From the NCBI RefSeq assembly GCF_028607085.1, contig NZ_CP117411.1:1426001-1490000 (forward strand): 64,000 nucleotides of DNA. Reading direction: 5' to 3'. The DNA is from Sphingomonas naphthae. GTDB taxonomy: Bacteria > Pseudomonadota > Alphaproteobacteria > Sphingomonadales > Sphingomonadaceae. The notes under the pieces are model-generated. The model had not been told where the DNA came from and did not search any database. It was given only the letters and a program-made list of their open reading frames with translations. Shown in pieces: positions 1 through 8,575 of this stretch. The stretch's first letter is position 1, and every line of letters begins with the position of its first letter. Position numbers and translations under genes: made by a program.

Positions 1-179
1 TTGGTGATGATCGTGCGCGGCGTCTCGTGCGCCACGGTAGTCCGCAGCGGGGGCAGATCGCCGTCGATCGCGCCGCGATCGTCGAGCCAGTCGCCATCCT
101 CCTCCCGCGCCTTCAGGTTGAAGCGGGTGGAAACTTCGTTGACCGTGGCGCCACGGCCGCCTGTCGCGATCGAAGGCAT
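1..179 (-). CDS. PA0069-family radical SAM protein, N-terminal fragment
   Basis: Only the first 59 codons are inside the window; the gene runs off the left edge. Reading from the ATG at 179, the translation has GGRGATVNEVSTRF at residues 7-20 and ends in ETPRTIIT at residues 52-59. In the PA0069/Rv2578c-like radical SAM family this layout (a GRG-rich start, then E-x-x-RTIIT) comes just before the RSINPYRGCEHGC region, which carries the iron-sulfur cysteines and would lie outside the window. The substrate of the family is unknown to me. No clear Shine-Dalgarno sequence precedes the start. It is divergent from frmA, with 114 bp between them. The assignment rests on motif recall from a short fragment. 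Confidence 0.62.
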   Translation of the reverse strand, partial: MPSIATGGRGATVNEVSTRFNLKAREEDGDWLDDRGAIDGDLPPLRTTVAHETPRTIIT

Positions 180-293
180 GGCATCGGTATAACGGAACAA
201 AAGAAGAACGCAATCGTTTCCGCGATCGGCGGGTTGGTTTTGTCGGCCTGCCCCGGCTAAAGCCCCGGCGACACATCTGCGGAGACAAGCCCC

Positions 294-1406
294 ATGAAGA
301 CCCGTGCCGCCGTCGCGTTCGAGGCGAAGCAGCCGCTGGAGATCGTCGAGGTCGATCTGGAGGGGCCGAAGGCCGGCGAGGTGCTGGTCGAGATCATGGC
401 GACCGGCATCTGCCACACCGATTCCTACACGCTCGACGGGCTCGACAGCGAAGGGATCTTCCCCAGCATCCTCGGCCACGAGGGCGCGGGCATCGTGCGC
501 GAGGTGGGGCCGGGCGTGACCAGCGTGGTGCCGGGCGACCATGTCATCCCGCTCTACACGCCCGAATGCCGCCAGTGTAAATCGTGCCTCAGCGGCAAGA
601 CCAACCTGTGTACCGCGATCCGCGCGACGCAGGGCAAGGGGCTGATGCCCGACGGCACCACCCGCTTCAGCTACAAGGGCCAGCCGATCTTCCACTACAT
701 GGGCTGCTCGACCTTCTCGAACTTCACCGTCCTGCCCGAGATTGCGGTCGCCAAGATTCGCACCGACGCGCCGTTCCAGACGAGCTGCTACATCGGCTGC
801 GGCGTCACGACCGGGGTTGGCGCGGTGGTCAATACCGCCAAGGTGCAGGTCGGCGAGACGGTCGTGGTGTTCGGGCTCGGCGGTATCGGCCTGAACGTGA
901 TCCAGGGCGCGCGGATGGTGGGGGCGGACGTGATCGTCGGCGTCGATCTCAACCCCGATCGCGAGGCATGGGGCCGCCAGTTCGGCATGACCCATTTCAT
1001 CAACGGCACGGGCAAGAGCCGCGATCAGGTGATCGCCGAGGTGCTGGCGCTGACCGACGGCGGCGCCGACTACAGCTTCGACGCGACCGGCAATACCGAG
1101 GTGATGCGGACGGCGCTGGAATGCTGCCATCGCGGCTGGGGCGAGAGCATCATCATCGGCGTGGCGGAGGCCGGGAAGGAGATCGCGACCCGGCCATTCC
1201 AGCTCGTCACGGGCCGGGTGTGGAAGGGCACGGCCTTCGGCGGCGCCAAGGGCCGGACCGACGTGCCCAAGATCGTCGACTGGTACATGAACGGCAAGAT
1301 CGATATCGACCCGATGATAACCCACGTCCTCACGCTGGACGAAATCAACAAAGGGTTCGATCTGATGCACGCGGGTGAAAGCATCCGCTCCGTCGTGGTC
1401 TACTAG
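294..1406 (+). CDS. frmA: S-(hydroxymethyl)glutathione dehydrogenase / class III alcohol dehydrogenase
   Basis: Oxidises S-hydroxymethylglutathione, the spontaneous adduct of formaldehyde and glutathione, to S-formylglutathione using NAD; cytosolic. The 370-residue protein is full length for the zinc-dependent class III family. Catalytic zinc ligands are C40, H62 (in GHEGAG) and C169. Structural zinc cysteines are C92, C95, C98 and C106. The NAD-binding glycine motif GLGGIG is at residues 194-199. A GGAGA Shine-Dalgarno lies about 8 bases before the ATG. It is the first gene of a three-gene operon with a VOC protein and S-formylglutathione hydrolase, which supports formaldehyde detoxification rather than general alcohol oxidation. 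No FrmR-type repressor gene is seen next to it. Confidence 0.95.
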   Translation: MKTRAAVAFEAKQPLEIVEVDLEGPKAGEVLVEIMATGICHTDSYTLDGLDSEGIFPSILGHEGAGIVREVGPGVTSVVPGDHVIPLYTPECRQCKSCLSGKTNLCTAIRATQGKGLMPDGTTRFSYKGQPIFHYMGCSTFSNFTVLPEIAVAKIRTDAPFQTSCYIGCGVTTGVGAVVNTAKVQVGETVVVFGLGGIGLNVIQGARMVGADVIVGVDLNPDREAWGRQFGMTHFINGTGKSRDQVIAEVLALTDGGADYSFDATGNTEVMRTALECCHRGWGESIIIGVAEAGKEIATRPFQLVTGRVWKGTAFGGAKGRTDVPKIVDWYMNGKIDIDPMITHVLTLDEINKGFDLMHAGESIRSVVVY

Positions 1407-1420
1407 GGGAGACAGAAACG

Positions 1421-1804
1421 ATGTTCAGTCATGTGATGTTGGGCGCCGCCGATATCGAGGCGTCCAAGACCTTCTACGATGCGGTGCTGGGCGCGCTCGG
1501 CATCAAACCGGGGATGAGCGATCCCAAGGGACGCGTCGCCTATCTGCATCCGGGCGGCACCTTCCTGCTGACCCTGCCGATCAACGGCGAGCCGGCGTCC
1601 TGCGCCAACGGCGGCACGATCGGCTTCGCGGCGTCGTCACCGGAGGCGGCCGATGCGTGGCACGCGGCGGGCGTGGCGAACGGCGGCACCCCGTGCGAGG
1701 ACCCGCCCGGCGTACGCGAATCGCCGTTCGGCAAGCTCTACCTCGCCTATCTGCGCGATCCGGCGGGCAACAAGATCTGCGCCATGCACCCCGTGGCGGC
1801 CTGA
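1421..1804 (+). CDS. VOC (glyoxalase/bleomycin-resistance) family protein
   Basis: A 127-residue single-module VOC protein. It opens with FSHVMLGAADIEASKTFYDA, the usual first beta-alpha unit of the fold, and has a late DPAGNKICAMH segment where VOC proteins place a metal ligand. It starts 14 bp after frmA, preceded by a GGGGAGA Shine-Dalgarno. Its TGA shares four bases with the ATG of fghA (TGATG), so the three genes are probably translated together. VOC proteins are often found in formaldehyde operons, but the reaction of this one is not known. A glutathione-conjugate lyase or isomerase role is only an inference from context. Confidence 0.85.
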   Translation: MFSHVMLGAADIEASKTFYDAVLGALGIKPGMSDPKGRVAYLHPGGTFLLTLPINGEPASCANGGTIGFAASSPEAADAWHAAGVANGGTPCEDPPGVRESPFGKLYLAYLRDPAGNKICAMHPVAA

Positions 1805-2637
1805 TGGAGACCGTCTCGGTCACGAAGGCGTTCGGGGGCACGCAGGGCGTCTACCGCCATGCCTCCACCGCGACGGGCACGGACATGACCTTCTCGGTCT
1901 ATGTCCCGCCCCATGCGGAGGGGATGAAGCTGCCGGTGGTGTGGTATCTGTCGGGCCTCACCTGCACCCACGCCAACGTGACCGAGAAGGGCGAGTTTCG
2001 CGCCGCCTGCGCGGAGCTGGGGCTGATCTTCGTGGCGCCAGACACCAGCCCACGCGGCGAGGACGTGCCGGACGACCCGGACGGCGCCTGGGATTTCGGG
2101 CTGGGCGCGGGCTTCTACGTCGATGCGACCGAGAAGCCGTTCGCCGCCAATTACCATATGTGGACCTATGTGACCGAGGAACTGCCCGGGCTGGTCGCGG
2201 CGGAGTTTCCGGCCGACATGGCCCGCCAGTCGATCATGGGCCATTCGATGGGCGGCCATGGCGCGCTGACGATCGGGCTGACCTGCCCCGATCGCTACAA
2301 GGCGGTCTCCGCCTTCGCGCCGATCGTGGCGCCGTCGCAGGTGCCGTGGGGGCAGAAGGCGCTCGGCGGCTATCTCGGGGATGACCGGGTGGCGTGGGGC
2401 GCGCATGACGCGGTGGCGCTGATCGCGGGCGGCGCGCGGGTGCCGGAATTGCTGGTCGATCAGGGGGATGCCGATGGCTTCCTCGATCAGCTGAAACCCG
2501 ATCTGCTGGCCGATGCCTGCGCGGAAGCGGGGATCGCGCTGACGCTGAGGATGCAGCCCGGCTACGACCACAGCTATTATTTCATCTCGACCTTCTTGGG
2601 CGATCATCTGCGCTGGCACGCCGAGCGGCTGGGGTAA
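1804..2637 (+). CDS. fghA: S-formylglutathione hydrolase
   Basis: Hydrolyses S-formylglutathione to formate and glutathione, the second step of glutathione-dependent formaldehyde oxidation. It is a 277-residue alpha/beta hydrolase of the esterase D family. The nucleophile is S148 in GHSMGGHGAL, the acid is in VDQGDADGFLDQL, and the histidine is H256 in YDHSYYF. The oxyanion region YLSGLTCTHANVTEKG is family-typical. The ATG at 1804 overlaps the stop of the VOC gene, and a longer reading frame starting further upstream is rejected. It is the last gene of the operon; a palindromic repeat follows immediately. Confidence 0.95.
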   Translation: METVSVTKAFGGTQGVYRHASTATGTDMTFSVYVPPHAEGMKLPVVWYLSGLTCTHANVTEKGEFRAACAELGLIFVAPDTSPRGEDVPDDPDGAWDFGLGAGFYVDATEKPFAANYHMWTYVTEELPGLVAAEFPADMARQSIMGHSMGGHGALTIGLTCPDRYKAVSAFAPIVAPSQVPWGQKALGGYLGDDRVAWGAHDAVALIAGGARVPELLVDQGDADGFLDQLKPDLLADACAEAGIALTLRMQPGYDHSYYFISTFLGDHLRWHAERLG

Positions 2638-2645
2638 TCCTTATC

Positions 2646-2753
2646 CCCCTCCCGCTTGCGGGAGGGGTTAGGGGTGGGGCGCGACCCAGTGAAGGCGTAC
2701 TCGGCTGGGGTGTTGCAGGCCGACCCCCGGCCCCTCCCGCAAGCCGGAGGGGA
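2646..2753. repeat. REP-like palindrome pair between fghA and the glutamate dehydrogenase gene
   Basis: A perfect 10-bp stem (CCCCTCCCGC, TT loop, GCGGGAGGGG) occupies 2646-2667. A related imperfect copy in the same family lies at 2731-2753. They sit between the convergent ends of fghA and the large glutamate dehydrogenase gene. Both stems could fold in RNA from either strand and stabilise or end both transcripts, although no U-run follows. Confidence 0.7.
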
Positions 2754-2762
2754 AGGAAGGCC

Positions 2763-5700
2763 TTACCGCCCCAGCAGCACCCGCGCCTGACCGGCCAGCT
2801 GCGCCAGCATCGCCGTCGTGATCGTCGGCTGGGTGCGGATGCGTTCGGCCAGCGCGCGGAACTGGGCCACGCGCGGTTCCTGATCCACCAGCCACGCATC
2901 GACCGCCGCCTCCGCGTCACCGCCGCCATGGCGGGCGAGGAAGTCGAGCCGGAGCTGCTCGAAATCGCGGACGAGGCCGGCCGCCAGCAGCCGCTCCCAC
3001 GGATCGGTCGAGGTGTCGCGCAGCGCGGCGGCCTTGGCCCAGTCGAGGCCGAGCGCCTCGCCCAGCTTCACATAGGCGTTGGTCGCCTTGATCTCGTCGA
3101 TGCCGAGCTGGGCCGAGAGCGAGGCCGTGCCGACCGCGCCATCCATCTCGACGATATGCACGACCCGATCGGCCAGATCGGCCGGCGCGCCGGCATCGGC
3201 GAGGCGCTGGCGCAGGCGATCGGACTGGGTGCGCGCCTCCTGACGCAGCAGCGTCTGGAGTTGGGCTTCCAAGCGGCGGATGCCGGGGCCGAAGCTCTCG
3301 ACCCACTGGCCGGGCGTCGCCGCGCCGGGGGCGACGCGCAGGATATCCGAGACGTGCAGCCGGGCCGATCCGGCGACGGCTTCCAGCAGGAAGAGGCGCG
3401 CCTCCTCCGCCATCGGCGCCGCCTCGATATCGGCGAACAGGCCGGCCAGCCCGAACAGGGCATCGGCCGCCGCATAGGCCGCCGTGACCGACGCCATCGA
3501 CGCGCCTTCCTCCTCGGCCAGCTCGAACGGCGCGGCGAGGCCGAGGCGGTTGACGACCCGATTGGAGAGCTTGGTCGCGACGATCTCGCCCGCGAGGCGG
3601 TGCGCGTCGATCGCGTCGGCGAAGCGGGCCTGCATCGCCGGCGGGAAGGCGGCGTGGAGCGTGTCGCGCAGCAGCGGATCATGGGCGAGCGGGCTCGCCT
3701 CGATCGCCGCCTGCAACGCCAGCTTGCCGTGCGACATGATGATCGCGAGTTCGGGGCGGGTGAGGCCGCGATGCTCCTGCGCGCGGCGGATGAGGGCATC
3801 GTTGGCCTCCAGCCCGTCCACCGCGCGATCGATCCGGCCGGCGGCCTCGAGGATCTCGATCACGCGCACCTGCGCCGGCAGCCGCTCGGCCCCGCGCCGT
3901 TCGGAGAGCGACAAAGCGAGCGTCTGGAGGCGATTGTCCTCCAGCACCAGTTTCGCCACGTCGTCGGTCATCTCGGCGAGGAAGGTGTTGCGGTCGGCCT
4001 CGGCCAACCGGCCCTCGATCATCTCGCGGTTGAGCGCGATCTTGATGTTGACCTCGTTGTCCGAGCAATCGACGCCGGCCGAATTGTCGATGAAGTCGGT
4101 GTTGATCCGCCCGCCCTTCAGCGAGAAAGCGATGCGCGCCGCCTGGGTGACGCCCAGATTGGCGCCCTCGCCGATGGCGACCGCGCGGATATCCTCGGCA
4201 TCGACCCGGTTGGAATCGTTGGCGGGATCGCCGACGTCGGCGTTGGATTGGGCGCGCGCCTTCACATAGGTGCCGATGCCGCCGAACCAGATCAGGTCGG
4301 CGGGCGACTTCAGGATCGCCTGGATCAGCGAGGCGGGGTCGAGCGTCTCGTCGCTCACGCCCAGCACGGCGCGGACCTCCGGCGAGAGCGGGATCTGCTT
4401 CTGCGAACGCGGGAACACGCCGCCGCCGGCCGAGATCAGCGACGCATCATAATCCGCCCACGACGAGCGCGGCAGCGCGAACATGCGGTTGCGCTCTTCC
4501 CAGCTCTTCGCCGGATCGGGATCGGGATCGAGGAAGAAGTGGCGATGATCGAACGCCGCGACGATCTTGAGCGTCTTGGACAGCAGCATGCCGTTGCCGA
4601 ACACGTCGCCCGACATGTCGCCGCAGCCGACGACCCGGATGCTCTCGCTCTGCACATCCACGCCACGCTCGGCGAAATGGCGCTGGACCGAGACCCACGC
4701 GCCCTTGGCGGTGATGCCCATCGCCTTGTGATCGTAGCCGACCGAACCGCCGCTGGCGAAGGCGTCGCCCAGCCAGAAGCCCTTTTCCAGCGCGATGGCG
4801 TTGGCCACGTCGGAGAAGGTGGCGGTGCCCTTGTCGGCGGCGACGACGAAGTACGGATCGTCCCCGTCGCGGATCACGACGCCTTCAGGGTGCGTCACCG
4901 CGCCCTCGACGAGATTGTCGGTCACCGACAGAAGCGTGCGGATGAAGATGCGGTAGCTCTCCGTCCCCTCGGCCATCCAGGCGTCGCGGTCGGCGGGGGA
5001 GGGAAGCTGCTTGGGGTAGAAGCCGCCCTTGGCGCCGGTCGGCACGATGACGGCGTTCTTCACCACCTGCGCCTTCATCAGCCCCAGGATTTCGGTGCGG
5101 AAATCGTCGCGCCGGTCGGACCAGCGCAGGCCGCCGCGCGCGACCGGGCCGCCGCGCAGGTGGATGCCCTCGACGCGGGGCGAATAGACCCAGATTTCGC
5201 GCCACGGCACCGGGCGGGGCAGGCCGGGCACCTTGGCGCTCTCCAGCTTGAAGGCGAGCGCCTCCTCGGCGGCTGGCGTGAAGGCGTTGGTGCGCAGGAT
5301 CGCTTCGATCAGGCCGAGCAGGCGGCGCAGCACGCGATCGTCGTCGATCGAGGCGACGGCGGCGAGGCCGGCCTCCACCTTGGCGACGGCGGCGCCATCG
5401 TCATGCGTCACCGCCGGATCGTGGCGCGCGTCGAACAGCGCTATCAGCGATTTGGCGAGATCGGGCGAGCGGCGCAGCGCATCGGCCACCGTCGTCAGAC
5501 CATAAGGCAGGCCCGTCTGGCGGAGATAGCGGAACCAGGCGCGGAACAGCACCACGCCGCGCGCATCGAGCCCGGCGGCGGCCATCAGGGCGTTGAAGCC
5601 GTCATTCTCGGCGCGGCCCGCCAGCACGCCGGCGATCGCCGCCTCCAGCGCTTCGGCGCGGGCGAGCAGCGCCGAAGCGGTCTCGGCATCCTCCAGCTGG

Positions 5701-7421
5701 AGGAGGAATTCGTGGATATAGGCGGGGTCTTCGGCGCCCAATTTGGTCGGCAGTTCCTCCAGCACGCGGAAGCCGAAATTCTCGAACACCGGCACCGCTT
5801 CGGACAAAGGCACGAGGCCGCCGATGCGATAGACGTTGACCCGCAGGCGATCGGCATCGTCGCCGGGCGCGCGATAGAGGCGGACGGCGCGGCCGCGATC
5901 GTCCTCCAGCCCGCCGAGGCGCAACGTGTCGATCGCAGCTTCGCGCGCGCCGGCGCGGCTGCGGTAGGCGGCGGGGAAGCGTTCGGCCCAGGCGAGGGCG
6001 AGGCGGGTGGCGCGCTGGCCGGGCTCGATCGCCGCCAGTTCCTCCTCCACCGCCGGCGCCCAGCCGCGCAGCATCGCCTCGATCTCGGCATCCAGCGCGG
6101 CCTCGTCGGGGGCGGGGGCGCCCTCGGCGGGGTCGAGCGTGAAGCGGAGGAGAGCGAGGTCGCCCTCGTCGCGGTCGATCGACCAGCCGGTGAGTTCGGC
6201 CCCCGTCGCCTCGGCCAGCAACGCGCCGATCGCCTGCCGCCGGTCGGTCGAGACCGCCTCACGCGGCAGCCACACGAAAGCGAAGAGGTGGAGGCCCAGC
6301 ACATCGGGCACCAGCATCAGGCGCGGGCGCGGGCGATCGGCGAGCGACATGGCGGTCAGCGCCAGCCGCTCCAGATCGGCCGGGGCGACGCCGGTCAGCA
6401 ATTCGTGCGGCAGCGCCGACAGCGCATGGCGCAGCGCCTTGCCGGCATGGCCCTGCGGATCGAAACCATATTTCTCCTCCAGCGCGGCGAGGCGCGCGCG
6501 CAGGCGCGGCAGCTTGGTGGAGGGGGCACGCAGCGCGGCGCTGGTCCAGAGACCCGCATGGATCGAAAGCCCCGTGATCCGCCCGCCCTCGCGCACCGGC
6601 ACGACCACCAGATCGAGCGCGGCGCGGCGATGGACGCTCGCCTCCCGGACGGACTTCAACAAGACAGGTGCCTCGCCGCCGCGCTCTAACCAGGCGATGG
6701 CGGCGGCGCGGGCGTGATCGGGCCACAGCGCGCTGTCGTCGGTGCGCAGCACGCCCTGCCCGGCGGTGGCGGTGCCGTCGGCCTGTTCGATGGCATGGCC
6801 GAGGAAGGTGAAATGGCCCTCGCCGAGCCAGCGCAGGAGGGCGGCGCCCTCTCCATCACCCAGGGTTTCGGCATCGCGCTTCATCGCCTCGCGCAGCGCC
6901 GGCCAGTCGGCGACGGCGGCGCGGACGTCGGCCAGCACCTCGTTCAATTCGGTCTCGATCGCGCGGCGGACGCGGGCGTCGGCGCGGTCGAGTTCCATAT
7001 AGATCATGGATTCGCGGCGTTCGCCGGCGGCGTCGGCGGGCAGGATCGCGGTCAGCTTGCCCTCGCCATCGCGGCGCACCGGGAGGACGGGGTGGAGCAG
7101 GCGGTGCACGTCGATCCCGCGCGACGCGAGCGCGCCCGATACGGAATCGACCAGGAAGGGCATGTCGTCGTTGACGATCGCCAGCCGCATCCGGCGGCGC
7201 GCGCTTTCACCGGAGAGCGATTCCAGCCGGACGGCGGGTTCGTTGGGGCGGCGGATGGCGGCGGCTTCGGCGACGAAGGTGGCGGCGTCGGTCGCGGCAT
7301 CGCCGTCGAACCCGTCGAGTTCACCGGGCAGCGCGCCCTCGGTCAGCGCCCCGGCGATCTGCGGAACGATGTTGGCCAGGGTGTCGGTTGCGGTCGCGCG
7401 GTCTTGGGCCTCGGTGGCCAT
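2763..7421 (-). CDS. gdhB: Large NAD-specific glutamate dehydrogenase
   Basis: Catalyses NAD-dependent oxidative deamination of glutamate to 2-oxoglutarate and ammonia. The 1552-residue protein belongs to the 180-kDa class (Bac_GDH), which has a long N-terminal regulatory half before the dehydrogenase core. Core signatures include PTGAKGGFYPKQ near residue 790, SVGYDHKAMGITAKGAW near 890, and GIGTYVKA near 1045. The frame opens further upstream, but the ATG at 7421 has AGGAGA seven bases before it and gives MATEAQ, so that start is chosen. It has no close operon partner; the PAS-like gene lies 160 bp upstream on the same strand. Its opposite strand carries a very long spurious open frame caused by high GC. 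Confidence 0.93.
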   Translation of the reverse strand: MATEAQDRATATDTLANIVPQIAGALTEGALPGELDGFDGDAATDAATFVAEAAAIRRPNEPAVRLESLSGESARRRMRLAIVNDDMPFLVDSVSGALASRGIDVHRLLHPVLPVRRDGEGKLTAILPADAAGERRESMIYMELDRADARVRRAIETELNEVLADVRAAVADWPALREAMKRDAETLGDGEGAALLRWLGEGHFTFLGHAIEQADGTATAGQGVLRTDDSALWPDHARAAAIAWLERGGEAPVLLKSVREASVHRRAALDLVVVPVREGGRITGLSIHAGLWTSAALRAPSTKLPRLRARLAALEEKYGFDPQGHAGKALRHALSALPHELLTGVAPADLERLALTAMSLADRPRPRLMLVPDVLGLHLFAFVWLPREAVSTDRRQAIGALLAEATGAELTGWSIDRDEGDLALLRFTLDPAEGAPAPDEAALDAEIEAMLRGWAPAVEEELAAIEPGQRATRLALAWAERFPAAYRSRAGAREAAIDTLRLGGLEDDRGRAVRLYRAPGDDADRLRVNVYRIGGLVPLSEAVPVFENFGFRVLEELPTKLGAEDPAYIHEFLLQLEDAETASALLARAEALEAAIAGVLAGRAENDGFNALMAAAGLDARGVVLFRAWFRYLRQTGLPYGLTTVADALRRSPDLAKSLIALFDARHDPAVTHDDGAAVAKVEAGLAAVASIDDDRVLRRLLGLIEAILRTNAFTPAAEEALAFKLESAKVPGLPRPVPWREIWVYSPRVEGIHLRGGPVARGGLRWSDRRDDFRTEILGLMKAQVVKNAVIVPTGAKGGFYPKQLPSPADRDAWMAEGTESYRIFIRTLLSVTDNLVEGAVTHPEGVVIRDGDDPYFVVAADKGTATFSDVANAIALEKGFWLGDAFASGGSVGYDHKAMGITAKGAWVSVQRHFAERGVDVQSESIRVVGCGDMSGDVFGNGMLLSKTLKIVAAFDHRHFFLDPDPDPAKSWEERNRMFALPRSSWADYDASLISAGGGVFPRSQKQIPLSPEVRAVLGVSDETLDPASLIQAILKSPADLIWFGGIGTYVKARAQSNADVGDPANDSNRVDAEDIRAVAIGEGANLGVTQAARIAFSLKGGRINTDFIDNSAGVDCSDNEVNIKIALNREMIEGRLAEADRNTFLAEMTDDVAKLVLEDNRLQTLALSLSERRGAERLPAQVRVIEILEAAGRIDRAVDGLEANDALIRRAQEHRGLTRPELAIIMSHGKLALQAAIEASPLAHDPLLRDTLHAAFPPAMQARFADAIDAHRLAGEIVATKLSNRVVNRLGLAAPFELAEEEGASMASVTAAYAAADALFGLAGLFADIEAAPMAEEARLFLLEAVAGSARLHVSDILRVAPGAATPGQWVESFGPGIRRLEAQLQTLLRQEARTQSDRLRQRLADAGAPADLADRVVHIVEMDGAVGTASLSAQLGIDEIKATNAYVKLGEALGLDWAKAAALRDTSTDPWERLLAAGLVRDFEQLRLDFLARHGGGDAEAAVDAWLVDQEPRVAQFRALAERIRTQPTITTAMLAQLAGQARVLLGR

Positions 7422-7582
7422 GGTCGTATCTCCTGCCGGCGTGCCGCTTCTCACGCGCGGCTCACGCCCCTGACCACGCCTATGCGCCCCCGAAATGACG
7501 GGCACAAGTCGCGACCGGAAGTTTGCAGGATATGGCCGAAAAATCGCGCTTTCCGCCTCATCAGCGGTCGCGGCGGGGCGAT

Positions 7583-8401
7583 TTAGCGCAACAATGCGTC
7601 GGTCGCGCGGCGCAGCGTCTGCGCGTCGGGCGGCAAGGCGGCGACCAGCGTGATCGTGCCGTCGGGCTGGCGGCGGCCGACGAGCATGACGAATTCGCTC
7701 TCGAACGGCAGCGGATCGATATCGACCACGGCGACGCCCTGATGCTCGCGCAGGCGCTTGCGGCAATCCTCGTCGGTCGCCTGCGGGAAGGGGCTGGCCG
7801 CCTTCTTGCGCGGCTCCATCGGGCCGGAGCGGGCGGCCTCGACCGCGTCGGTGATGTCGGCGGGCACGTCGCCCGGCGCCAGCAGCTTCCAGTTCACGAT
7901 GCCGTAGAGATGGTCGATCGTGCGCCCGTCGGACGAGAAGGGCAGCATCACGCCGCGATAGAGCGTGGCCTCGCCGAACTCGCCGACATATTCGGCCTCG
8001 ACGGCTACGGGGCTGCGATGGTTGGCCATGTCGTGATGGCGCGCGACGAGGCGCTGGAGCAGGGTGCCTTCGGGCAGGTCGTTCTGGTCGATCTCGGCAT
8101 CGGCCTCGATCCCCGCCTGATCGCGGAGAGCACGGCCGACGAAGAGAAGCTCGGGATCGCCGCCCTCCTCATTGTAGCGCAGCTTCACAGCGCGCGGGGC
8201 GAACTCGGCCAGGGTCGGCGAATCCATGTCGCGCACGGAGGGCAGGGGGCGGCCGTGGCGCAGCGACTGCCAGCGATTGTAGGCGCGCACATGGATGCGC
8301 CGCTCGACCTGCATGATCGTGGGCGGCGCGTCGAAGACGGCCTCCTCATATCCCTCGCGGTCGGAAATCCGGTTCTGCTCCATGCGGCGCCACGCTCCCA
8401 T
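7583..8401 (-). CDS. PAS-like (PAS_5/DUF1488-style alphaproteobacterial) protein
   Basis: A 272-residue soluble protein. The central part, around LYRGVMLPFSSDGRTIDHLYGIVNW, matches the pattern of alphaproteobacterial proteins annotated with a PAS_5 domain, in which a PAS-type sensor fold follows a helical DxPxLxEFAPR segment. No kinase, cyclase or DNA-binding module is visible, so it may be a stand-alone sensor or adaptor. The ATG at 8401 is preceded by GGGAGGG with nine bases of spacing. An in-frame ATG at 8383 is a possible later start. It is divergent from typA. The function is not known; the PAS label is moderately supported and rests on recalled family pattern only. Confidence 0.6.
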   Translation of the reverse strand: MGAWRRMEQNRISDREGYEEAVFDAPPTIMQVERRIHVRAYNRWQSLRHGRPLPSVRDMDSPTLAEFAPRAVKLRYNEEGGDPELLFVGRALRDQAGIEADAEIDQNDLPEGTLLQRLVARHHDMANHRSPVAVEAEYVGEFGEATLYRGVMLPFSSDGRTIDHLYGIVNWKLLAPGDVPADITDAVEAARSGPMEPRKKAASPFPQATDEDCRKRLREHQGVAVVDIDPLPFESEFVMLVGRRQPDGTITLVAALPPDAQTLRRATDALLR

Positions 8402-8575
8402 CGCCCGGTTCCCTCCCGGCCGTGAGAGGGGGCTTAAGCCGACATGGTTGACGAAGCGTGAAGATCGGCGGGGGTTCTCGCGGCATCGCAAGGCCCGCCT
8501 CGCCCCGCCTTGTTGCATCGCGCCATATCGGCTATGGGCGCGCCAACTTCACAGCTCACAGCACCGGGATATTTC

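Noticed and set aside
2928-6689. Very long open frame (1253 codons) opposite the glutamate dehydrogenase gene
   Set aside because: It lies wholly antisense to a well-recognised enzyme, with a histidine/arginine/glycine-heavy composition typical of GC-driven shadow frames.
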